A stretch of DNA of 13,155 nt from Planctomycetota bacterium (GTDB lineage: Bacteria; Planctomycetota; Brocadiia; JAJRTI01): contig JAJRTI010000229.1 of NCBI GenBank assembly GCA_024278415.1, positions 1 to 13,155 of the forward strand. The letters run 5' to 3'. Below, in pieces: positions 1-4,657 of this stretch. The stretch's first letter is position 1, and every line of letters starts with the position of its first letter. Both the position numbers and the translations under genes were made by a program. Below the pieces are notes generated by a model. The model was not told where the DNA came from. It made no database searches and saw only the letters and a list, made by a program, of their open reading frames with translations.

Positions 1-36
1 CCCTCTGAGGTCAAGCCAAAAAACGATCCGCCGATT

Positions 37-140
37 ATAGCGAAGCTTCGCCTCTCAAGTCGTCACGAAAGCCCCTCGGACAACCGAAAGCTCGCGGCGC
101 GGCGAAGCGCTCTCGACGGTTTGAGGCGAAGCTTCGCTAT
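37..140. repeat. Inverted-repeat-bounded palindromic element (REP/MITE-like)
   Basis: An 18-base arm at 37-54 is repeated perfectly and inverted at 123-140, with 68 bases between. Each arm contains the 12-base palindrome GCGAAGCTTCGC, so each can also form its own hairpin. The element lies 17 bases past the stop of the Spy-like gene and could act as a transcript end or stabiliser. There is no T-run as in a normal intrinsic terminator and no transposase. The arms and bases are seen directly; calling it a REP or MITE is inference. The rest of 1-156 shows no gene. Confidence 0.6.
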
Positions 141-156
141 TACGACAATCGCCGGC

Positions 157-711
157 TCACTTCGTGCCTGAGCCTTTTCGCTTGCTCGTTCCGCCCTGCG
201 TGCTTTTCATCCTGGGGCACGTCATCATGGGGCTGGACATGCTTTTTCCGCCCATCATTTTCTGCATCATGGGCATCATCTTCCCGCGCATCTGCTGGCC
301 CATCTGCATCATGGTCATGGGCTTGTCTGGGATAGCGCCCAGTTTCTTTCGCTGCTCAGATGTGAGCACTGCGAGCGCCTTCTTTCGGGCCTCGGTTTGG
401 ATCTGGACCAGCTTCTGCCGTTGAGCGTCCGAAAGGCCAAGGGCTTGTGCCTGCCCGTATACGGCGCAGGGGCTGTCCAGAAAAATGGGGGTCGCCATCA
501 TCGCCTGCCAGCGCCGCATCACGTCCGGCGCCACGCCCGCCTTCTGCATCATGCCCATGCAGCGCTGCATCATGCCTGCGGACATGGGCTTCGCATCGGA
601 GCTGGCGGCCGCGGCCTTGCATTGAGGCTGCGCTTTCTCCTGTGCCGCGGCATAGCCGGCCCAGGCCAAGATCGTCGCCATTAACACGCCACTGATGATC
701 GTTCGCTTCAT
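157..711 (-). CDS. Met-rich Spy/CpxP-like periplasmic protein (LTxxQ type)
   Basis: This 184-residue protein begins with a clear signal peptide: basic MKR, a hydrophobic stretch to about residue 20, and a cleavage region around AAAQ. The centre (about 91-124) has two LTxxQ-like motifs, LGLSDAQRQKL and LTSEQRKKL, as in the Spy/CpxP/ZraP periplasmic chaperones. Methionine is very frequent (26 of 184), mostly in MM and MxMM clusters at 43-72 and 132-168. Cysteines sit at 31, 51, 82 and 165. Met clusters of this kind typically bind soft metals such as Cu(I) or Ag(I), so a role as a periplasmic metal-binding chaperone is inferred. The start is fixed by AAGGAG seven bases before the ATG. It lies 53 bases behind the anti-sigma-like gene, on the same strand, so it is probably co-transcribed and may be a target of that sigma factor. 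The exact family is less certain than the location and general type. Confidence 0.75.
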   Translation of the reverse strand: MKRTIISGVLMATILAWAGYAAAQEKAQPQCKAAAASSDAKPMSAGMMQRCMGMMQKAGVAPDVMRRWQAMMATPIFLDSPCAVYGQAQALGLSDAQRQKLVQIQTEARKKALAVLTSEQRKKLGAIPDKPMTMMQMGQQMRGKMMPMMQKMMGGKSMSSPMMTCPRMKSTQGGTSKRKGSGTK

Positions 712-764
712 CGCAAGACTCCTTCTCAAGAAAGGTACACAAGACACACAAAGGGGGCGCCGCG

Positions 765-1598
765 CTACTGGCACATGGGGCATTCACAGGGATTGGCGGC
801 CTTCCGCTTTGATTTCTCAGATGAACTGTCAGGGCTTGGGGGGCCCTCGTCGTCGGTACCCCTCTTCCGCATCCAGTTGCACCGGCGCATGCACGCGTCC
901 ATGAAGGGCGCGAGTGTTTTGCGCTCCTCTGGAGCGGCCCGCTTCTCCAGATCTTTGAGCGTTTTTCTCTGAAACTGAGACAGATACGCCGCGCGGGAGA
1001 GCAAGAGCCTTCGACTCGCGTCCGGCAACCCCGGCGCAACGTCCAACGCGGCCTTTGCTTCGTCCAACATGGCCTGGAGCAATTCTTTGTCGATGCCGCC
1101 ACCTCTCTGGTGTTTCTCCACGGCTTCCTTGAGCCGTTCCTCAGAGAATGTGATCCGGAGTTCGGCCTTGTCCTCCGGGTTCACCGTCAAGATGAACTTG
1201 GCGCGCTCGGTGAACAGCTTGATCGGGTAGAGCCAATCGCCGGGCACCGCGCTGGCGGAGGCGGAAACGGAACCCCAGCCTATCAGCAGGACCGCCAGCA
1301 ACATGGCCGCGGCGCGCAGGAGAACACTTCGGCTGAACCATCGGACCCGCCGCCGAGGCGGTTGCGCGGCCGCGGCCTCCTGCTCGGCCGTTGCGCGGGC
1401 GAGCGCAGCCATCAAGCCGCGCACCGACGTCGAGGGGGCCGGCAGGCCCGCGAGGTCTGTCGCAATCGCAAGCAGCGGCCGGATGTCGTCGGCCAGCTCA
1501 GGGTGCTTGGCCAGTATCTCCTCCGGATCTCGGCCTGCTCGCGCGGCGTCTATGCACCGATCCAGCAGTTCCTCTGGGCTAGGCGTCATCGCGGTCAT
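765..1598 (-). CDS. Membrane-anchored anti-sigma-like protein with DUF5667-type domain and Cys-rich tail
   Basis: This 277-residue protein has a cytoplasmic N-terminal part (about 1-88), a single membrane helix at about 91-114, and an outer part. The outer part starts with AVPGDWLYPIKLFTERAKF and continues as a charged helical region to about 225. The PGDxLYPxK motif followed by a long helix is the mark of DUF5667 proteins, which are often encoded beside ECF sigma factors. The last residues carry Cys271, Cys273 and Cys276 (CECPMC), plus Cys236 and Cys240, which looks like a soft-metal or thiol-redox site on the extracytoplasmic side. The gene overlaps the end of the sigma gene, suggesting translational coupling and an anti-sigma role (inference). 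A second ATG three codons in (1589) is also possible; the first is preceded by GGGAGAGGAAG. Regulation by metal binding at the tail is a hypothesis. Confidence 0.72.
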   Translation of the reverse strand: MTAMTPSPEELLDRCIDAARAGRDPEEILAKHPELADDIRPLLAIATDLAGLPAPSTSVRGLMAALARATAEQEAAAAQPPRRRVRWFSRSVLLRAAAMLLAVLLIGWGSVSASASAVPGDWLYPIKLFTERAKFILTVNPEDKAELRITFSEERLKEAVEKHQRGGGIDKELLQAMLDEAKAALDVAPGLPDASRRLLLSRAAYLSQFQRKTLKDLEKRAAPEERKTLAPFMDACMRRCNWMRKRGTDDEGPPSPDSSSEKSKRKAANPCECPMCQ

Positions 1599-2124
1599 CT
1601 TCCTCTCCCAGCAACTCGCGCAGTGTGGACAGGGCCCGAAACTGCAATGCGCGGATCGCCCCCGGCTTGCGGCCGGTCACTTCCGCGATTTCAGCATTGG
1701 ATAGGCCTTGCACGAACTTCAGCGTGACGAACTCATGCTGCTCCTCCGTCAACCGCGCCATCGCGGCCACCAGATCGGCCCGGCGCGCGACCGTGTCCGC
1801 AGGGTCGTCTGGGGGAGCCACGAGTGGGGCTGTTTGCTCATCCATGGGGATCACTCGCCGAACCTTCTCGCGCCGGCTGTGGTCGATGATCACGTTCGCC
1901 GCGATCTTGTACAGCCACGCGACGAACGATCCGGTCTGGCCGCCGATGCTCCGCATCACTCGGAGGAACACATCCGCGGCCAAGTCGTCCGCCCACCTCG
2001 CGTCCACTCGATAGTGCATGTACTTGAGCACCTTCGGGTAGAAATGCTCGCACAACGCCGCGAGCGACTGGGGGTCGCGCTCCCTCGCTTTCGCCAGAAG
2101 ATGGGTTAGGTCGCTCTCGTCCAA
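1579..2124 (-). CDS. ECF-family RNA polymerase sigma factor
   Basis: From a TTG start this is 181 residues, the usual ECF size. Region sigma2 covers about 8-80, with LAADVFLRVM in the core-binding and -10 recognition part and FVAWLYKIAANVIIDHSRR at its end. Sigma4 covers about 125-175, LTEEQHEFVTLKFVQGLSN followed by an IAEVTGRKPGAIRAL helix-turn-helix. The frame stays open upstream to a GTG at 2223, but those residues do not look like sigma sequence. The TTG at 2124 has AGGA eight bases before it and lies just behind a candidate ECF promoter, so I prefer it. The gene ends in TAG inside the first codons of the anti-sigma-like gene. It should direct RNA polymerase to a small envelope or metal-stress regulon, probably including itself and the Spy-like gene. 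Family assignment is firm; the start is moderately sure. Confidence 0.85.
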   Translation of the reverse strand: MDESDLTHLLAKARERDPQSLAALCEHFYPKVLKYMHYRVDARWADDLAADVFLRVMRSIGGQTGSFVAWLYKIAANVIIDHSRREKVRRVIPMDEQTAPLVAPPDDPADTVARRADLVAAMARLTEEQHEFVTLKFVQGLSNAEIAEVTGRKPGAIRALQFRALSTLRELLGEEDDRDDA

Positions 2125-2145
2125 TTCTGTGTTCCTACGAACCAA

Positions 2146-2169
2146 GACGCACAAGCCCCGTGAAACGTT
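2146..2169 (-). promoter_or_regulatory. Candidate ECF-type promoter of the sigma/anti-sigma/Spy-like operon
   Basis: On the minus strand an AAC core (2169-2167) is followed after 17 bases by CGTC (2149-2146), the general layout of ECF-dependent promoters (AAC, 16-17 bases, CGT). A transcript from here would have a short leader holding AGGA and the chosen TTG start, which fits autoregulation. The motif is short and there is no second copy to compare, so this is tentative. Confidence 0.3.
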
Positions 2170-2239
2170 ATGCAGACAGTTGTGAAAAAAGTGGCCGCCG
2201 AGAGGCCACGCGGGTTTCAGCACACGCGGCCACGACGCG

Positions 2240-2596
2240 TCAGGCGCTTCCCGAAGCGGCTCCGGCCGTGCGCCGCATCCCTTCGCGTCGAACGTCGTCC
2301 TTCGTGCGCCTCACCGTTGGATAGTCGCCGTCGAGGAAGCCAAACAGGGCCTCGACCAGTGCGGGGCGCGCCAGGTAATAGCAGCGCAGACCGCCTTCCT
2401 GATAAAACGCCACCAGGCCGCTATGTCGGAGCACTGCGAGGTGCTGCGACACGTTCGCTTGGCGAACGTCCAACAAGTCGCGGATATCTGTGACACACTT
2501 CACGCCGCGGGCTAGCTCGTCCATAATCATGAGTCGCGTGGGATGGGCGGCCGCTTTGAGGAGGTCCGCCCACATCTGAACCTGATCGGCATCCAT
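2240..2596 (-). CDS. ArsR/SmtB-family winged-helix regulator
   Basis: This 118-residue protein has the ArsR fold in order: helix with LKAAAHPTRLMIMDEL (13-28), the GVKCVTDI segment that corresponds to the ELCVCDL metal box, a recognition helix VRQANVSQHLAVLRHSGLV (44-62), and a wing YQEGGLRCYYL. Only two Cys are present, Cys34 in the box and Cys72 in the wing, so the classical vicinal Cys pair of ArsR is missing and its inducer is uncertain: metal, or a thiol/persulfide signal. The ATG at 2596 has GGAGG five bases upstream and is preferred over an in-frame ATG at 2620 and GTG at 2641. It is read divergently from merR and has its own promoter and operator, so autorepression is likely. It may also reach the sigma operon, which starts 115 bases downstream on the same strand. 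Confidence 0.88.
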   Translation of the reverse strand: MDADQVQMWADLLKAAAHPTRLMIMDELARGVKCVTDIRDLLDVRQANVSQHLAVLRHSGLVAFYQEGGLRCYYLARPALVEALFGFLDGDYPTVRRTKDDVRREGMRRTAGAASGSA

Positions 2597-2632
2597 CGCC
2601 GCCTCCGCAAAAGAGGGCATGTCGCGTTCGGA

Positions 2633-2678
2633 TATTCGCACATTCGAATACAGTAGCGGAGCGCCGCCTGGTTGTCAA
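2633..2678 (-). promoter_or_regulatory. sigma70 promoter and inverted-repeat operator of the ArsR gene
   Basis: On the minus strand a perfect -35 TTGACA (2678-2673) is followed after exactly 17 bases by a -10 TACTGT (2655-2650). Directly overlapping and behind the -10 is a perfect inverted repeat, TATTCG, 6 bases, CGAATA (2650-2633). It lies across the expected transcription start, where ArsR-family repressors usually bind. The base patterns are seen; repression by the adjacent ArsR is inference. Confidence 0.7.
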
Positions 2679-2790
2679 GGGGAGGCATCCAGTACCGCTG
2701 AACAGTGTACCGCGGCTGGAGCGCCACTGCTCAGGATGGCCTTCCGGACATCCGGCAGGAGAATCTCGGAAGTTTTTCTTGGCGAGGGCC

Positions 2791-2822
2791 TTGACTCCGT
2801 ACCACGGTACGGAGTGTATCCT
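2791..2822 (+). promoter_or_regulatory. mer-type promoter and MerR operator
   Basis: A -35 TTGACT (2791-2796) and a -10 TATCCT (2817-2822) are separated by 20 bases (19 if GTATCC is used), the overlong spacing typical of MerR-activated promoters. The spacer holds a perfect dyad, CTCCGTAC (2795-2802), CACG, GTACGGAG (2807-2814). Its half-sites match the TCCGTAC/GTACGGA half-sites known from Tn21/Tn501 mer operators. The promoter drives merR itself, so regulator and resistance genes share one transcript, unlike the divergent merR of Tn21 and Tn501. Confidence 0.88.
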
Positions 2823-2840
2823 TATCGCAGAGGTGACGAC

Positions 2841-3257
2841 ATGGAACATCTGACGATCGGCCAAGTGGCCAAGCTGGCCGAAGTGAACGTGGAGACGGTC
2901 CGCTACTACGAACGCCGGCAACTCGTGGCCAGACCGCCACGATCGGATTCTGGATACAGGCAATTCCCTCCAGAAGCGGTTCAGCGCATTCGGTTCATCA
3001 AGCGCGCTCAGGAGCTTGGCTTCACGCTCCAGGAGATCAAGGAACTGCTTGAGTTGCGCGCGGATCCCCAAGCCCGTTGCGCCGACGTGCGAACGCGCGC
3101 GGAAGCGAAGATCGTTGACATCGAGGACCGCATCCGAACGCTCCAGAAGATGAAGCGCGCGCTCGCCCAGGTCACCGCGGCCTGCGCGGGACGCGGCTCC
3201 ACAAGCGAATGCCCCATCCTCGACACGCTCGATCGCCCGAAGGAGAAACAGCCATGA
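2841..3257 (+). CDS. merR: MerR, mercury(II)-responsive transcriptional regulator
   Basis: This 138-residue protein has an N-terminal MerR helix-turn-helix, LTIGQVAKLAEVNVETVRYY (4-23), then the wing and RFIKRAQELGFTLQEIKELL (51-70), a long dimer helix (about 78-110) and a short C-terminal loop. Cys80, Cys115 and Cys124 are spaced 35 and 9 residues apart, exactly like Cys82, Cys117 and Cys126 of Tn501 MerR, which coordinate Hg(II) across the dimer. Together with the mer-type operator just upstream this makes Hg(II) the likely inducer, more than for a generic MerR. The ATG follows an AGAGGTG ribosome site. The last bases overlap the next start as ATGA, so translation is coupled. The protein should bind the operator, underwind the long spacer on Hg(II) binding and activate the operon. 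Confidence 0.93.
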   Translation: MEHLTIGQVAKLAEVNVETVRYYERRQLVARPPRSDSGYRQFPPEAVQRIRFIKRAQELGFTLQEIKELLELRADPQARCADVRTRAEAKIVDIEDRIRTLQKMKRALAQVTAACAGRGSTSECPILDTLDRPKEKQP

Positions 3258-3463
3258 AAGTGGACTTGATATACGATGCAGATTGCCCGAACGTGGCGGC
3301 CGCCCGGTCGCAGTTGCTGGCAGCTTTCGCGCGGGCTGGACGGGCCGCCCGATGGAGCGAATGGGACCGCGGCAGGCCCGACAGCCCGGGTTACGTGCGT
3401 GGCTATGGGTCGCCGACGATACTGGTCGACGGGAGAGACGTGGCAGGCGCTGAGCCCTGTTAA
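3254..3463 (+). CDS. Thioredoxin-fold protein, N-terminal part of an interrupted Trx-membrane fusion
   Basis: This 69-residue piece starts at the ATGA overlap with merR and has AAGGAG eight bases before the ATG. It begins with beta strand MKVDLIYDADCPNV, with a single N-terminal Cys11 where thioredoxins carry CxxC. It then has a helix (about 15-29) and GSPTILVDG with the expected cis-Pro of the thioredoxin fold. It stops at TAA (3461-3463) after AGAEPC, before the last strand and helix of the fold. The missing segment continues in the same frame just after the stop (CCRLYGTASGEFQGAPSEEM), so the natural product was probably one protein of about 251 residues with the membrane part. A soft-metal handling role is inferred from the operon. 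As it stands this is a truncated domain, perhaps unstable unless the stop is read through. Confidence 0.7.
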   Translation: MKVDLIYDADCPNVAAARSQLLAAFARAGRAARWSEWDRGRPDSPGYVRGYGSPTILVDGRDVAGAEPC

Positions 3464-3466
3464 GGC

Positions 3467-4009
3467 ATGGCTTGCTGCCGTCTCTATGGGACAGCCTCTG
3501 GCGAATTCCAGGGAGCGCCCTCCGAGGAAATGATCGCATCGGTCTTGGCCGCCGCCGAGCCGGGCCCTGTGCCGTCGAACCATCCCGAAAGCAAGAGCGG
3601 ATGGCGAAGCTCTCTCGCCGCCATGCCGGGCATCGGGGCCGCGCTGGTGCCGGCGGGAGTCTGTCCGGCCTGCTGGCCCGCGTACGCGGGACTGCTCAGC
3701 ACGTTGGGACTGGGCTTCCTATTCAAGACCGCTTATCTGCTTCCTGCAACGGCTCTGTTCCTGCTGATGGCCGTCGCCGCGTTGGCTTTTCGGGCGGAGG
3801 TGCGGCGCGGCTACGGCCCATTCGCCCTGGGCTTGGCGGCCTCATGTGTCATTCTGATGGGGAAGTTTGCTCTCGCATCCAACGCAACCATGTACGGCGG
3901 CATCTGCCTGCTGGTGGCTGCGTCCATCTGGAACGCCTGGCCGCGTAAGGCGGCTGAGGGCGGCCGCGACGCCTGTCCTGCCTGTGCTCCCCAAGGACGG
4001 GTGTCGTAA
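3467..4009 (+). CDS. Four-helix MerC/MerT-like mercuric ion transport protein (downstream half of the interrupted fusion)
   Basis: If read from the ATG three bases after the TAA, this is 180 residues. The first 30 look like the end of the preceding thioredoxin-fold domain, including Cys3-Cys4. A linker follows, then four hydrophobic segments at about 53-85, 89-108, 117-134 and 141-156. The first segment holds Cys66 and Cys69 (GVCPACWPAYAG) and a GLGFL turn, as in Mer membrane transporters that pass Hg(II) between cysteines; four helices fit MerC better than three-helix MerT. The C-terminus adds Cys170 and Cys173 (CPAC). The only ribosome site before the ATG, AAGG, is a single base away and hence poor, which supports the view that this was one gene with 3254-3463. 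It probably imports Hg(II) or a similar soft metal into the cytoplasm. The mer assignment rests on operon and cysteines, not on close family recognition. Confidence 0.7.
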   Translation: MACCRLYGTASGEFQGAPSEEMIASVLAAAEPGPVPSNHPESKSGWRSSLAAMPGIGAALVPAGVCPACWPAYAGLLSTLGLGFLFKTAYLLPATALFLLMAVAALAFRAEVRRGYGPFALGLAASCVILMGKFALASNATMYGGICLLVAASIWNAWPRKAAEGGRDACPACAPQGRVS

Positions 4010-4042
4010 GCACACAAACTGGGAGCGAAAGGACGTGCTGAT

Positions 4043-4306
4043 ATGAGCACCCAACGCAAGATCGAGGTCTTCAGCGCGGGTTGTCCCGCTTGCAAGGACA
4101 CGATTGACCTTGTCAATCGCGTGGCTTGTCCATCGTGCGAGGTCAGCGTGTTGGACATGAATGATGCCCAGGTCGCGGAACGCGCCAAAGGGCTGGGGAT
4201 TCGCTCCGTCCCGGCGGTCGTCATCGATGGCAAGCTAGCCGATTGCTGCGCGGGCTGCGGCCCGGAAGAGGCCTCCCTCCGCACCGCTGGCCTCGGACAG
4301 AGTTAG
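4043..4306 (+). CDS. Seven-cysteine thioredoxin/glutaredoxin-like protein of the mer operon
   Basis: This 87-residue protein has no signal peptide, so it should be cytoplasmic. The fold is glutaredoxin-like: strand KIEVFSAG, CPAC (Cys14, Cys17) at the active position, a helix, a second CPSC (Cys29, Cys32), strand VSVLDM, the cis-Pro region IRSVPAVVIDG (Pro57), and a third cluster CCAGC (Cys68, 69, 72). Seven of 87 residues are Cys. Its place behind the MerC/T-like transporter suggests a thiol acceptor that takes Hg(II) from the transporter, a job done elsewhere by MerP (periplasmic) or the N-terminal domain of MerA. Reduction of other thiols is the alternative. The ATG has AAAGGA nine bases upstream and is 33 bases behind the previous stop. 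Confidence 0.8.
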   Translation: MSTQRKIEVFSAGCPACKDTIDLVNRVACPSCEVSVLDMNDAQVAERAKGLGIRSVPAVVIDGKLADCCAGCGPEEASLRTAGLGQS

Positions 4307-4333
4307 CCCGCATTTCTCACGAGTCCAGGCGGG

Positions 4334-4362
4334 CCTGCCTGCCGCGCGGCGGCGCAGGCAGG
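4334..4362 (+). terminator. Hairpin after the mer operon, probable transcript end
   Basis: A perfect nine-base inverted repeat, CCTGCCTGC (4334-4342) and GCAGGCAGG (4354-4362), surrounds an 11-base loop. It begins 28 bases after the last mer-operon stop and lies before the convergent glycyl radical enzyme gene. No T-run follows, so termination is inferred from position and stem only; the bases could equally be a dispersed palindromic repeat. Confidence 0.45.
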
Positions 4363-4624
4363 TGTCGATGCAAGGCGCACTGTCGCGAAGGCATGCTCGA
4401 AGCACGTCGAGCGCGGTGCAACGCAGCAGCGGCACCCGACTGGGCTCGCCCGATGGGCCAGCCCCAGCAGCCAGGCCCCGCTTGTGTTCCGGCGGGCGCC
4501 TTCCGGCCCTCGTTTTCAAGCACCGAGTGGGAACCGCGCGGTGTGCGAAGCCGCGGATCTTTGCCCCTGATGCCGCGCCCCCGTCGCCTCATACCGAACG
4601 CGAGAGATGCCGTCCGCGAGATAC
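4363..4624. other. Intergenic stretch without a recognisable gene
   Basis: Between the hairpin after the mer operon and the hairpin after the glycyl radical enzyme gene I see no protein with family features, no RNA gene and no promoter I would defend. Open frames crossing it have no ribosome site and arginine/proline-rich shadow-like composition. It separates two convergent transcription units. Confidence 0.5.
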
Positions 4625-4642
4625 TTTGGCCGCGTGGCCAAA
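4625..4642 (-). terminator. Hairpin 15 bases after the glycyl radical enzyme stop
   Basis: TTTGGCC (4625-4631), a four-base loop and GGCCAAA (4636-4642) form a perfect seven-base stem just downstream of the gene's stop on the minus strand. It ends in A/T pairs but lacks a long T-run, so it is a moderate terminator candidate. Confidence 0.4.
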
Positions 4643-4657
4643 AGAGAGATGGCCGGC

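Noticed and set aside
356..1102. A 248-codon minus-strand frame overlapping the anti-sigma and Spy-like genes
   Set aside because: It is out of frame with both recognisable proteins and has no family features.
2619..2840. MerR protein extended upstream by 74 residues
   Set aside because: The extension crosses the mer operator and the ArsR promoter. The ATG at 2841 has its own ribosome site and gives the standard MerR N-terminus.
2421..3539. A 372-codon minus-strand frame across merR and the ArsR promoter
   Set aside because: It lies opposite a well-supported MerR and crosses two strong promoters. Its composition is shadow-like.
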